Shown here piece by piece: positions 10,101-25,100 of a stretch of 64,000 nucleotides of DNA. The notes beneath the pieces are model-generated. The model did no database searches. It had not been told where the DNA came from and saw only the letters and a program-made list of their open reading frames with translations. The DNA is taken from contig JAWUZG010000032.1 in assembly GCA_036785705.1 (NCBI GenBank), forward strand, positions 16,735,501 through 16,799,500, given 5' to 3'. The position numbers and the translations under genes were made by a program. Positions within the stretch are counted from its first letter, which is position 1; each line of letters opens with the position of its first letter. The DNA comes from Acanthornis magna. Its lineage: Eukaryota > Chordata > Aves > Passeriformes > Acanthizidae.

Positions 10101-13100
10101 GGAAATAATCATGGGTAAAACACCTTAATTGAGAGGAAGGAGGGAGCATGGGCACTTCAAACTATCTTAGAATGATAAAAGTGAAAAGGACAGGTGAGAT
10201 CTGAAGCAAAAGCCCAGAAATATGTTAAAAGCATAAAAGAAAAACTTGCAGAATCTGTGCACTAAGTAACAGGAACGGGGAATGAGAAGAGGGTTGTCAA
10301 GATGGTCGGGGTTGGAGCACATGGCATAAGGCAAGAGGCAGGGAGCAGGGTTTGTTCAGCTGGGAGAAGAGCAGTCTGCGGTGGGGTCCAGCTGCTGTCC
10401 TGCTGCCAGCCATGGAGAAGGTGGCAGCAGCCTTTCCCCAGACACTTTGACAAAATGGAGAACGAAAGGACAAGAGGCAAGGGATGCAAGTCTCGGCAAA
10501 GGATTGTTTTCAAGAAGGCTAAAGGAAGCATTTTCAGGATCAGGGCTGTCAAATACTTGAGCAGGTTGCACAGAAGAATTGTGGAGCCTGAATAACCTTG
10601 CTAAAAACCCAACTTGACACAGCCCCAAGCAACCCATCATGAAGAACTCCCTGCTCTCAGCAGGGTATTGGAGCAGCTGACCTCAAGGTCAATGAAAATT
10701 ATCCTCTGATTCTGTGATACTGTTTTTTGCAGACGAACATTCAGTTAAATAGCTGGGAGGACATCAAAACAGCTATGTGTTAGTCTTGCCATGCACTGGA
10801 TTTAAAAAATCTTACTGTTCACTTTACTTTCCCCACAGAACAACTCCTTCCCGAAGAATCTGAGCCCTGATCACTGTGTTTGCAGGATCAGGATTATGTC
10901 ATAGGATGTCTTCCTCTCAGATTCATGTCTTGCAGCAGAAGGTCTAAATACACAATACTGCTGAGTCAATAGAATGACTCTTAGTAACTCTGATCAACCA
11001 TTCTGAAACATGGCCAGTGAAATGTTTCTGCAGCCAACCATGGAGTGGGCTAGAAACATCTAGCTAGAAACACCAATACAACTTACAGCTTTCCAGCTCC
11101 AGAGAACACGTCTGAGAGTCCAGGGGGAAGCGGCTGAAGTCCATGTTGCACATTGCTGTCACTGTGACTCTGGAAGCCAAAAATGAGAAAAACTGGTTTC
11201 TATGAGGAACAATCAAACGAGAATGTTATCGCAGATAATTATTCTGCAGTTTTAAAGCCAGCAATTATGCATGATGTTAGCACAAAATCCACAGGAAAAT
11301 GCCTACCAATTCTCCAAGTTCAAGCCAGATGGATTATACACAGAAACTCCAACAAAAAATGTAATTTCAATATCTATCAAGGAACTAAAACACTGTCTTG
11401 GACATTACTGTTAGACTAATGTCAGTACAGATATTTCCACTGTGTTTTATATCCAACTATTTACCTACAAGACTACAAAGTAAAGTAACTTCACCATTTA
11501 CATTTGAAGATTCCCTATGTGCAGTTTTGATTAAGGTTTCCTCATTTCCCCCGTTGCTCTGTTCCTCCCATGGTCACCCCTAGAATGACCCGAGCCCAAG
11601 AAATATGACCATCCTTATTGCAAGCCACAAAATTCCTCTAGTACATATATTATTAAGGCAAAAGCAGTTTCTTACAGCTCTCAATAAACACTTTTAATCT
11701 GAGGGGTGTATTTCTGGGGCAGGGGTGGTAAAATGGGTGCAGCTGGTTTTCAGCAAGTGAGATTTGCTTCTGTTAAGTTTGTGTCTTAGCTAAAGAGCTG
11801 CAGCAATCACAGCTCCAGTTTTTAAACTAGTCCAGTTGTGCACAACGTTACATAAGAAATTTTCCAGTGGGTCAGTGAACTTTCTCTTGCAGACAGATTT
11901 GCAGTGGAGCTCCCGATTTAGGAGGGGCAAATCAGCTGTGACTCATCGTTTCAGAGGCCAACTTACGTTGGCTGTGACCATTTCCTAGATTCATTGCAGA
12001 CGTCGATAAAGAACTTTTCTTCTGTTCCAGGGATTGAGATCCAAATCCTACCCTGACTTATGCACTCATCACCTCTGAAAGGCACATGCTGTTCATTTTG
12101 ACTATAAACTAGAGCAAAATTTTGCCATATGAGCAAAATTTAAAGAATGCTTTTGGGGATATGTTCCAGAGGGTGTCCTGCAACAATGACCTCCCCTAGT
12201 TGCATGTGTACTTCAGTGTCAATCAGTTACAATCTGTTATTTTCTTTCCTTGGCGCCACCTGAACTGTGGCACAACCTGTGGTCAATAACAGTTTGTTAG
12301 TCAGGGACAGCACAGAAACTCGGCTCATCAATATGATATTCCTCAATTAGAGTGCAGTGTCCAGGTGGCCTTGGAAGCCTAGGGCCCAAAACAGGAATGG
12401 AATGTCCCTCACTCCAGGGTCAACCCCATGCAGATATCTCAAGACATCAGAGGGCATTTCCAGCACCACTGGACACCCATGTTTTGTCAGCTGGAACTAA
12501 ACAACACCAGGTTCAAATGCCATGGGGATTTTCTTTCTCCTTGGATTTTACATATCAAATTATCAATTTAACTCTTGTGCAATCATAGACTTCTCTCTGG
12601 TGGGTAACATTAAAAAGTCACATCACCTCCTCAACAGATCACAGAATCAAACTTTACAGATAACCTTTTCTAGTTTTTGAAAATCATTTTTCCATAGCTG
12701 AAGCGAGTAAGTTCCAGAAAGATCCTAGAACAGAACTCATTGGCTACAAAATATTCAAAGGTCATGGTACACTGAGAGTGTGTTTTCTGTCCTGGGGAAA
12801 TATCCTTTCGTTTGGGCTCTTGAGCATTTCTTCTCTGGCAGCGTGTTTTTCTCCGCTTCTCTTTTTTCATTCTTCTGAAGGAAATTAAATCTGCTGGGAT
12901 GCTAATGTGAGCAGCCATAAAGGTGGCTTGGTTAGAAGGGGAAACTACTGAGCAAAAAAACTGTCTGCTGAAAAATATGGAGACAGAAAGGCCTGCCAGC
13001 CTGGGAACAAGACAAATCCTTGAGAAGCACAGCTGGCCTCTTTGATGTGCAAATAGGGTACCTAAAAACTGGAGACATCCAGAAATACCATCAATAACTG

Positions 13101-16100
13101 CAAAAAAAAAAGTGATTTTATAGGTAATTTATTGTCAGAAAAGGTAGGAAATTATCTTGAAAATAAAAAAGGGTCTGAGAGAACAGAAAACATCATTATC
13201 TATTTGCCATCACAGGTGAAAAATAGAAATTACCAGCATCTCTTGCCTGTTCAATATCCTACACCCTCTTATCTCTCTGGATATAAGGAGGACAACATTT
13301 TTATCCTAAATTAAGCCTTCCTCTGTGAACTTTCCATCCTGCACATACTTTTCTGTTCCTTAGCAGGCTGAATTCAGTGCATGAACTTTCTACCACCTCT
13401 TAGACACCCACCAGGGACACCTGGCTGGCTCCAGACCCTATGACTCAGAGCATCTCTGAAATCAGACTCTGCTGTCTCTTGGTCCCCCCTGAGCCCACTT
13501 TGGAGGCTGTTTCAGTTCGTCCTTCCATCCTTTGGGTGATTGGGTCTCTTGATGGTGGTATCACTTGATAGCAGTACCATGCACCCGCACAAGCAACCTG
13601 TCCCAAGTATACCTGAGGGTGGATTGTGGATGAGTTTCTCCACCAATGTTAAGTAACCTGTAATAATCCATACCCTGGCTAGTTATTTACTGTTGCCACT
13701 TGACTGATGGATGCTAAATTATTGATTGCTGAAAGTAATTTGCAATGGCATGATATGTATATATAATCACTTAGTTAATCTTAGGTATAGTTGTCAGCGG
13801 TGATTTTGTGGTAGTTTACTTGGTAGTGGCGATGTTTGTGGTATTTTTGATAATCTGTAATAAGGTAGAGAAGTTTAGAGGATTAAGCCTCCGTGTCCTT
13901 GTGTATTACAGAATGCTGCAAACCCACAGTCACGATCCGTGTACACCCACAGGATGGATAACCCTCCAGGTCATGACAGACATCCCTCTGGATTCTTCCA
14001 GCTGAAAAATCTGCTAGTAAACCAGGATGTCTTTAATACTGCCATTTCAGCTTCAACAAACTTAAACATTTACATCAACAGGAAAGCACCACAACTAACA
14101 AATACATTTCTAGACAAACAAGAAGGAAAATAGGATAATTATAGAGGTCACCATCTGGTATATCAGCAGCTTCCAGTTTAATCACACACTGACCCTGGGA
14201 TGAACATTCCTGCTTGACTAAGCCCTCCACTGACTGCAAATAGTTGGGGGCATGCTTCCCCTGGGAGGAGATTATCCTGTTACTGCCCACAGCATGGTTT
14301 CTCAGAGTTTCTTGCAAAGCATTTTGCACTGGACATTCTGGAAACAGGGCTGTGCATCAGCAGTGGGTGTAACAGGATTAGCAGTAGCAATCCTGGTGAT
14401 CACCAAAGCCAAGCCTAAAGCAAAACCAGCAGCAGAGCCCCAGGGGATGCCCAGGGGCAGCAGGGCTGCTCCCTTACCTCATGCTGTAGAGGACGTGCCC
14501 ATCGGGGAACACTCGCAGCATGATGTTGTCCGTGGTGGTATCGTGAATGAAGGACCTCTTGGAATGCACGAAGAAGACATCAGGGACCCAGATCTTCTTC
14601 ACCAGCCTGCCGTCAAAGGTCATGCTCTTGTTGTTGGTGCTGGGGAATGAGAGACGCTCATCCTTCCAGTAGTGCCTTAAGTACAAGGTCATAGTAAAAT
14701 CCTTCAAAAAAAGGAAGAGAACCAAAAAAAGGAAGAGAGAGGTCTGTCAGTGCAGCACTCTACAACTAGGAGACACCAGAAAGAGAACTCACTCCCGCCA
14801 GACAGATTGAATCTCTCCACTCTCAACTCCTGGTTCTTTCCTACATCAATGCTTTCTGTGAGTAGATTTTCCTGACAAAGTAATTTCAGCTAAAACAAAG
14901 CATAGATATCTAATGAATTTATTACAGTACCCTGTAATGTTCAGTCCCAAATGGGATATAAATATGTCCCGAGAGAAGCAGCGCCCTGCAGAAATGATTC
15001 GTCAGTTCTGGCACAATTATCTCACAGTACTGTGGTAGCAATAGGATGATCAAGAGGAAAAACTTTGAAAGTCAGCTTAATGTTCAGGCTAAACACCAAG
15101 CGATTTATCACCAAAAGAACTAAATTATTGCAAACAGCAACCAAGTAAGGGTAGTGTATTTCCTACCATATAAGTATGTAAATAAAGTTCCTTTTTAGGC
15201 TTGTTCAGGGGGCAGGAGCTTCAGTCACATAAAGGACAACATCTGTTTGTTGATCCCAACCTGGCAGCTGCTGCTTTTAAAGCTGAATTTACCCTCTCAT
15301 GCTGAGAGATCAAATACGCTTCTTTTCTTTATATTCCCAGTTAAGCAAGCGGGTATGGGAGCTGCAGCTGCCAAGCCTGAGTATCAGGGTCTCTCCCTAA
15401 CCATGTGGCAACAATTTCTGAAACCACAACCAATCGGTTTGGTGACAGTGACAATCAGTTACCCTGACTCTTTGCCTCAAAGGGCTGTCTCACAGCGGCC
15501 TTGTATTGCCAGTAGGTTTTTTCATTAATTTGTCAAAGGAGGATCTAGTGCCAGTCCTCACCTTGCTGCCCTGCACAGTGCAGCGCTGGCCAGACACCCA
15601 CCTCTCTGACCATGGCAGAGACAGGCCAGGGGAACACTTCTGCTCACCCACCTGCAGCTCCCCACCTCACCAGACTGGTCCCAGGCTCCCTCACTACTCC
15701 TCCAGGGGTGCTGCCAGCTCCTGTTCCCTACTGGACACTGGCCACCTTCCCCTTACAGCCATAGTCCCAAAGAAATCCTTCCAGCAATGACTGCCGCTGG
15801 CAGAGCTTAGGTTACAGCCTGGCTGGAAGAGTCAGCCTCAGTGGCAGGACATCAAGCTCATCAGTTTGATTAGAGCTGGGAAAAAGGAAACCAAGGAAGA
15901 GGCACACTTGCTGCTTTCTTAGGAGACAGTGCAAGTTACGGCAGAAGACAAAAAAGGAGTAAAGAAGAGCCTGGATATTCAGGGTTGCCAGTTGCCTGGC
16001 ATAGAGGGACATGGGGCTCCAGGAGAGGAGGACCATTCTCATGGGTTAACCCCAGCCAGAAACTCAGTGCCACACAGACGCCTGCTCACTCCTCCCTTCC

Positions 16101-19100
16101 CCCAACTCCAGCTGATGGGATGGGGAGCAGACTCAGAAAAAGTTGGGTTGATATGAAAACTGTTTAATAATTGTAATAAAGTAAACAGTAATAGGAAGAG
16201 TAATGAAAAGGGAGATTAAAAGAGAGAGAGGGGCAAAACCCCAGAAAAGCAAGTGATGCACAGTACAGCTGCTGACAGATGCCCAGCACATCCCCCAGCA
16301 GTGATCAGCCCCTCCCAGCCAGCACCCCCTGTTTATACACTGGGCATGACACTCTATGGTATGGAATATCCCTTTGGCCACTTTGGGTCAGCTGTCCTGG
16401 CCATGCTCTCTCACAGTTTCTTGTGCCCCTCCTCACTGGCAGAGCATGAGACACTGAAAAGTCCTTGACTCAGGGTAAGCGCTACTGAGCCACAACTGAA
16501 ACATCAGTGTTATCAGTATTATTCTTATACTAAATCCAAAACACAGCACTGTACCAGCTACTAAGAAGAAAATTAGCTCTATCCCAGCCAAAAGCAGGAC
16601 AGCCAGGCAGCTTGAGGCTGCAAAATGCCTCTGGGCAGCTCCACCATCAGAGCACAGGGGTCAGGGACCATCAGCCAGGCACCCTTGGCATGGCTTACAG
16701 CCACTGCAGAGGATGGGGAAGAGACTGTCTGTAGGCACAGCATGGGAAGGAGCTCACTGCTTGCCAGCCCACCCCCTTCCCTGTCCTACCAGACAGGAGC
16801 TTCTCATCTCTCACCTTCAGCCCCTTTCTCTCTCCCAAGAGCCAACACAGTGGCCTCTGCGATGGCCACCTCTCCTCTCTCTCCAATGGCCAACACAGTG
16901 CACCAAATGCTGTAAACACGGAGCCAAAGTGGCAGCTGACAACAGCTTCTAAGTATAAAATCCAACTTAAGGAGGTTTTTTCACGGCATGATTCAAAAGA
17001 GGCAGTGTGCTGACTGTTTGCTCCTTTCTGACCAGCGCACACACTATTTACAAGCAAGAAAAGGGGTTTATTTCAGTACACACAAATAGAAAATCCCCTT
17101 GGAAAACACAGTTTTACAACAAATTGGGAGCACAACAGTACCTGCCAGAGGCACAGCCAATGAGCATACACAAGCACCTCGATTTTGGCGGCACATTTCG
17201 TGTTTGTTCCATGCTCCAGGCAGCCTCAAGAGCATGCCCTGCCACTGTACATAGCAGCAGCCCATCCATGTCGACCAGACAGGCACCAGTTTTAAACCCC
17301 CATGCTTTAAACAGCCCCTGGCTGCTGTCAGGGTCACGCAGTCTTGCAGAAAGAGCGGATTGAGGTTGGCGATGCTTCGGTCTGGTGCTTCTTTGGGGCA
17401 GCGGGTGCCTGCTCGAGCAATGACAGGTAAGGACTGCCCAGCTGAGGGTACCTGATTTCCAGAGCCACTTCAGAGCAGTTTGAAACAAGCCCTGCCTGCA
17501 AGGGGAAGACAAGGAGGGCACCCTGCTGCAGGCACAGCCAGCCCCGGCCCCTGGCCATGCAGAGCTTCCTGCCCGCTCTCCTCCCTGCAAACACCCATGC
17601 CGGGATAGCCTGCTGGAAAAACACACCAACAGAACTCAGACTGACCTGGGAGAACATTCTTCCACCCCAAATACATGCCAGCAACTGCTTAGAAGCACTT
17701 GTCATGAGCCGGGAAAATAGGAGCTGCCAGCAGCCAAGGGAGAGAGCTGACCTCGAAGGCTTCTGACAGGCAAGATTTTTGTTGAATCAAAGGCTCCTGA
17801 CAGAAAACACTGTGAGTTATTTACTTGCACTAATTAGGCCTCTTTGCTGCTCTGACATTTTCTTGATACCCTAGAGCCCCAGTTCTCCTCCTGGCAGCCA
17901 TTTCCTGTGCTGAGAGCTCCCTCCCACACACCTCACTGCATGCACGCCCCCAAACACTCTCTTTCAATATCCAGGCAAGCTCCCTGGTTTTAATCACAGA
18001 ACATAGAATAGTTTGGGTTGGAAGGCACCTTTAAAGGTCATCTAAACCAACCTCTCCAAAATGGGATACGGATGTAATTGCACCATAGTAAAAAACACTC
18101 AGCCTAAAGCTCTTCCTTTATGTTTTGTCTAAACCACAAAAGGTGCATAAGAACACGATGAAAAAGCAGAAATAGGAAGGAGCCAAGAAGCTTCCTCTCC
18201 TCCTCGATGTTCCCTTTTCCACTTCTCTTTCAAGTGTTTTTATTCCATTTCCTACAGTTAAAAAAAAAAACCACCATGAAACAACCCAAAACCAAACAGG
18301 AAAACATGTGTGAGCACTCATGTGAACTCAGCAGTTCCCTAAGGAAGAAAAAACTCCTGTAGCAAGTGCAGCTCGTGTGAATTTTACCATAATCCTTCAA
18401 ACCTTCATATGCCGCTGCCTGTATTTTTAGTTGTGATAGATCTTTCGCAGCACTGATTATTCTCCCATTCAAGGTCCCTTTTACCTTCATGTTTTTAATC
18501 TTTATCTGGAGATAGAGAGGTAAGTCTTTGATCACCTGGTTTTATCAAGTCTTTGGTTCTGAATATCAGCCTCTTTGAATTTCAGAGATGCTGCTATTAC
18601 TTTCATCTGACCAATGATTTCAAGCCCACAGGTCTCAAGTCAGAGGGTCTTTTCATTACTAGAAATAATTGAGGCTTAGAAGAGGATTACATACCATGTC
18701 AACCTCAGAAATACTGTCCAAGCTTTCAACTTGCACATCCACCCCAACAGGAATTGCAGGGCCTGAAAGAGAATGAGATTTAGATACGTAGATAAATGTT
18801 CCTTCATATAATCTGCATTTAATTAGCACTTCTAAGGTGGCATGCAAACATTTCTGAGCTTATGTTGTACATTTCTGTCAATGGCTCTTTGTGAGGGGGC
18901 TGGGGAAAGAGTCAGTGAATAACCATGAAAGGTTAACATTGAATTATCGTCCCCTTGGCATATGCTGCAATGTTGACACCTTGCCAGTTAATCCAGAGCT
19001 CGGATGAAACATTTGCATATATCTTTAAAAACGAAGCCATTCCATCTTAAATTTTAGGCATTTATGAACGAATCTAGCCCCAAGAACAGGGGACAGAGAT

Positions 19101-22100
19101 GAAGAAGTGGCAAGCTAGCAATGAGCTCTTCCTTGGAAGTTTCTCATTTTTCACCAACAAGGCAAGCCACACTAATCTCTCAAGAGCCCATCACCATTTG
19201 GATCCAGATGACTCACTGATATTACTACTTTTCCACAGTAGTTTTAAAATTAGCAACCAGAGAGTTCATAAAGAGTAAATAAGAGGAAAACATCCCATAA
19301 TGGACGCACACTCCTCTGTTACTAGAAACCCTGTATCAAAACTTCACTGTAGACTGCTGCTCGTTAATGACCAGGACCTGCTCAGGTGACTCAGGATGCC
19401 CATGGTGTGCCCTCATGCAGCTTTTCCCAAATTCTGGTGGTAAGTGCCTACAGAAACCTGCACAGCAAGCATGACCCAGCAGGGCAGGCCAGCCGGAACT
19501 GCAGGAGCAGTCCAGGGGGATCCCCTGCTGCCGGCTGCTCTCAGTGTGTGTCCATGGCTCTCACAGGGCTGGCACTGCCCAGGGCGTGTCTCCAGCCTGG
19601 GCACTGTCCATGGGACACACCATGCCAAAGGAAGGAGAAGCTCTGCAGACACGGACGGGACTTGTCCAACAGAAATGAATTTTCCAAGGACCGTAGCAGC
19701 CTCCATGAAGAATTGCAAAGATTTTTAGCACCTACATTCTGAAGCTGATGAGCAGTCGGATACGTAAGATACACCACAGTCCTTTTGTAGGCTCAGACCC
19801 ACATTTGCAGCAGCACACGCAGCAGGCACTGCTGCAAGCATGTCTTTAGCTGGAGTGGCAACTTCCTCGAGACCACATCCAAGCTGTGAACACACTACAA
19901 GCCTAACCAGAGAGCAGAAATGCTGCTGAGAGAGCAGCACACTTTTGCAAGCTGCCATCCGCCCTGCTCCGGTACCTGCAGCATGTACAGACTCCCGCAC
20001 CTCTTCAGGGCTTTTGAACACAGCCTTATGTTTGCCTCTGCTGGAGACGAAAGAAGCACCAACTCAGGCTCAGCAGGGAAAGGCTGATCCATGCCCATGA
20101 AGCAAGCAGCCACCAGCCCCAGAGCATGTTTGCCAGGGCTTTGGTACGCCACCTCACTGACTACAGCAGAGCTCACTGATGGTGACACTGTCCCTTCTGC
20201 ATGCTCAGCTCCAGCCTGTTTTGCCCACAGTGTCTGTCAGCAGCTGTGCTGGGGACAGGCACCTTGAAGAACGACCAGGCTCCTCAGAACCACCAATTCC
20301 AATTTAAGCGACTGTTGCCCTGAGCAATGAAGCTCAAACACGGCTAACCCAGCACCTTGAGACAGCTCCCAGGTGCTTCCAAACACCTGCATGGCACATT
20401 CAGACACTCAGCTGTGCACTGCATATATTTAAAAAGTTGCCAGGAAATATTTGCAAACGAGAGAAAGAATTTTTCTATGGCATTTCTCCCGCTCAGTAAA
20501 ACATGCTTTGCTTTGTTGTTTTGGTTTTTTTTAAGAAGGTAGCAAAAAGCACTGGATCTGTGGTGATAAGAGACATTTTGATGTGTAGTACAATCAACAG
20601 GGAAACAACACAAACCTGCTCAGCCAAGGGCTGTGTGCCCAACATATGCTGGGCAGCCCCCAACAACTTCCAGACTGCAAGAGAGACTCTCTGTGTATGA
20701 ATCCTTAATTTAGCCTCGATTCCGGAAATCAACACCCACCCAAAGTCTATTTACTGCTGCAATTTCTATGCTTCTCTGAACAGTAATCACAGATTAAAAA
20801 AACCCCAAAAAACAACAACAAACAACAAAAAAACCAAACCCATAAACATGAGAACGCTGCCAAGCTGGTATCTGTCTCTCTCTCCTGTTCCTTCCCAATC
20901 TGCTCTTGAAGATAAAATACTATGTCGATGTTCTTTTCTTTGTTCATGTTCCTACATCGAAACTCTCAATAACCAGCAGTTATCTCATTGCAAGGACAAA
21001 GCCTAAGGTTCAGTCTGGAGCTGACATGAACTTTTTTTAAACTCAAAATAAAGGGTGTTCCATGTTAAGCTGGAGGGTCCGGAAATCCCTTGAGAGAAGA
21101 GGTCCAAGGCTGGATTAGGTGTCTTGTACATCAGTGAAACTGCTTTCGCTTTTTTCTTTTCTGCAGTTAATCACAAATTTGTGGGATGATAAAACAGTGA
21201 TTGTCATAGAGTGAGGGAGAAATTATTTGAACACTGGCCTCAGATGCTTAGTACTTAGTACAGAAGTATAAAGATGAGGCTGTAAAACCATCAGCAGAAA
21301 TATTTAGTCTGCCTTTTCTGGGCCAACTCCGACTACAATCAGCAGGAGCAATGACTACTTTTTCCTTCTCCCTGCTCCTCATTCGGCACCTGGGGCTGAG
21401 GCAATGAGAGAGCACACAAATGGAGATGAGGCTACCTTGAGGCACCAAGAGCCTTTGGAGCAGGTTTCAACAAGAGGCTGGACTGAGCAGGCAGTGGTGA
21501 GTAAAGGGCCAGTGGGGACAGTCCAAATGTTGCTGCCTGTGAGCTAGGGACAGGAATCAGGAATCACCAAGTCCTGCTCTCGGTGGTGAGCATAACTGAT
21601 AATGATAATTGCACATTGACTCAGCCCATCAATCTAGAAAACTTCAAGCAAGATGCAGTTTTGGAGGGGCACTTGATGCAAGCAGCACTGAAGCATCTTC
21701 TGAAGCAAAACAGAAGCCCTGTGTAGAAATGACCTCTTTAAACCACAGAAACAAACCCTGGGTTTCCTTGAAGGTCATGTTGGCTGCAGCACATCCCATT
21801 GTATTAAATGGCTGTTGATCAGACAGAGAGAAATGTCAAGAGATCTTCGGTCTCACTAACCCGTGGAGTCAATTAGGAACTGCTAGCTTTTTAATCCTGT
21901 CCCTCTGGCAACTAAACTGTTGAACCACAGAGTCTCTGGGTGTTTTGCCAAATTCCTCATCAAATGCCACTAGGGATGAGCAAAAACGGAAAAAAACCTC
22001 TTTATTGAGAGGGAGCGGAGTGTGATGAGTGTGTGAATGTGAAGGAACAAGAACAGTTGAGATGGTGCATGACAAACTGAACTTGTAAACAGAGCAAGTA

Positions 22101-25100
22101 ACTTAGATTACAGAATTAGATGCAAAAAGGCCCTCATCACCCAGCCTTTCCTTGTCATAAACAATATTTAATCAATATTCACTTCTTCAGAAAGAGGAAA
22201 TAGTGGAGGATCATCCTAGAGAATTATAAGCAAAAAAAATCTCTAACACTTTAACACAGGAGAGATCTCAAAGCTCAGGCTCCTCTCTAGGATGTTTGCT
22301 GCTGCACAGGAAGCTAAATGGGTCTGTGTGAAAGCTGGGGATAGGGCTGACAAAAGGAAGCAGTGCTGCTTTGCTCAAAGACTGCAGTCCAGCAGAGCTT
22401 TTCAGATCACACTTTAGAGTCTCTGAAAAATATCAACCAAATTCACAGAACTATCCAAAATTAAACAAATATTTACAGAACAAGGTCTAGAGATAACTTG
22501 TATAGACTTGAACTGAAGTATTTCTTCCAGAAACAGCAAACATCTCAACATGATTTATCCCCATTGCTGTCCACAGCAATACCTTGAAGAGCACAAATCC
22601 TAATTCAACAGGACTGATAAAACCAGAAAACAAGCTCTGGACTCTTAAAACTTCATAGAAGTCACAGGCTTATATTTACAACACAGAAATTAACCCCCCA
22701 ATAAAGAAATTCCCTTGCAACTCAGACAGAGAACAGTGGCAGCTTCCAAACAAACTCAAGACACTTGCAGTCATTAGCAAATCTGACAATATAAAAATTG
22801 GAAATGGAAAATAGGATATTTTCCTTTTGATGAAGATGTTTATATTTGTGTGTTGAGGGAGGATTTAAGTGACCTGAAGCACAAACCAAGGCTGATGTCA
22901 GGGCACTGTTTTCTCTTTTATTGGGCAGTATCCACCGGCCCCACAATTTCTGCATAGGATTTACATGTAACATGAAGGAGCACCCTTGCACCTTCTCACC
23001 ATAAAGGCACCACCTTCTGAAACTGAATCGGCCACCACTTCTTTCTGTAAATTCCTGCATGTCAGTGTTCTAGTCTCAAATCAAATTTCAGTGTCAAAAA
23101 GATACTCGGGAGCCAGCCTGTCAAGGTGTTTGTGGCTTCGTATGTCTTTATTCCTTTGCCAAGTTCACAACCCAGTGTGCTGTGAATCAGTGGCAAGGGT
23201 GCTCCCTTATTTCCCTTTCACCTGCAGAAAAATTTTGTTGTTTTGAGACCTGCTCTTGAGTCTCCATCACACTTTCAGCTTAGGTGCTGCACATAGAAAA
23301 GATGGTGTTCAGAATACCTTTAGGGAAGACCCACCTCACATCTCCATTCAGTGGTTGTACAAGGAGGAGAAGGGATAGACCCAAAAAGTCTCCATTTTGG
23401 CTGAGTTCTGATGTGAAGAAGACTTTGTGGCTTGTTTCATATTGCAAAAATTCCAGTTTGAATATCAAACTCTGGCCCACATTGAAAGGGATGTCTGGCC
23501 TGGGGCTAAGCTCTCCAGGGAACCCAGGAGGTTTCCATGAGTCCTGTGCAGGAATGGCTTTAGAAAGTGCCCAGCATTAAAGCCTCTTACATCCCAGTCT
23601 GTCTCTGCACCTAAAAACACTCACCAGTGAGCAGCATGACAGCTTCAAAGGGTGAGTCAGCTCCCAGTCAGAACTGGGCACAAATGTGGCTTTTATTTCT
23701 GAGCACTGGAGCAGGCTTCAGAAGATAGGGAAGAGCATGCTACCATGAAGATGCCTGGAGTCAGTTTTCCACTCCAGCTCTGAGACTAAAGCATTGTGAC
23801 ATCTCTTTATTTTTTGGCAGTGCTTTCAAAGGCTCGTTGTTTCTCTCTGAGATAGTGTCTCTGTCTTTGAAGGAGTGAGGCAGACGAAGGCCCTGAGATA
23901 AAAATATCTACATGGGAAACGAGTAGGTTTGAGATTTCTTTATTGTTGGGTGTCTTGTGCACACCCAGAAAGACTGCAAACATCCATAAGAGATCCCAGG
24001 TCTGCAAGACACAAAATAGCTTTCAGGGTATCTTCAAGCGTGTGTGTGTGTGTGTGTATACATATATATATATTTACTCTTTAATGAACATACGTCTGCC
24101 TGGGACCTCTTAGATGTGGGCAGCACCAGGACATGCTCATCACCTGCCTCGTGACTGCAGAGCCTCACCCCTCTGCATCTCACAGACATCTCAGCAGCAG
24201 AGGAGCAAGCTCCATTCCAGCCCTTGGTACTAACCCTCAGTGAACTCCTCACGCCTTATTCACCCCACTGCTCATCCCGGCAAAAGCACTGCCCAGAAAG
24301 GGCAGCGAGGACCAGCCGATGTTAGGCTACTAGGCTATGAGCAAATATAATAAAAGTAAAGCATTAGGCTGGTCCTCAATAAAGAAGATACAGCTATTTT
24401 AAGTATCAACTAAAGCTGCTTATTCACAGGCTCCCTGTAAAATACGAGATGTCATAAATGAAATGCTTAAAATGGGTGTTTAAGGAAGGCAGCAAAACAA
24501 ACATTTACATAATCTTTAAATATTAATAATAGTAAATAATACCTGAACATCTGCTAGCTAGAACAAGGTCACTGACATGGAGATAACTCCCCAAGGGTCA
24601 AAAACCCTGCAGTCTCTTTTAGCTTATGGAGGTACTTTGACCATCAGCAAAGCAAAAAACTTTGTCATTGCCTCTGTACCCAACTGCCCGTCTCTAATGG
24701 GCTGAGAGCAGGCAAGACAACCATGCTTATTGGGCTGTTAATAACACAACTTATACAACATTTGTTTGTTCACTTGCTCTTTACAAAAATACTTCTTCTT
24801 GAAAAACCCTTCACCTTTCTCTAATAGTATTTTTTTTAATTTCACCTTGCATAACCCCAGCCTTCTGTGCCCAGTGGTCGCAGCTGTGCTGGGCTGGCAG
24901 CTTGCTGACTATCCTCTGCAGACCAGGAAGAGTCGCCGTGGCCACCACAAAACAGCTCATACCCGTTCCCTTTTCAGCTTAAAGTTCAGTGGTGAAGTTG
25001 CAGGCAGGCCTACTGAACTTGGGAACCATCATGATCACAGTACTGGGCTTCTTTTAGTCTCAAATGTCACTCACAGTTTCCTTATGGAATTATTTAGGTT

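Larger units (their letters stand above)
14702..18694 (-). other. GABRR2: GABRR2 intron 3 (4.0 kb)
   Basis: The intron contains one solo LTR (16042-16601) and a short CR1 3' scrap (17993-18065), with a small A/C-rich tract at 18259-18300. The GC-rich stretches at 15540-15790 and 16620-16920 have no recognisable coding content. Confidence 0.8.

Noticed and set aside
14252..14650. 132-codon plus-strand open frame
   Set aside because: It is largely antisense to GABRR2 exon 4; the minus-strand reading is a clear channel domain.
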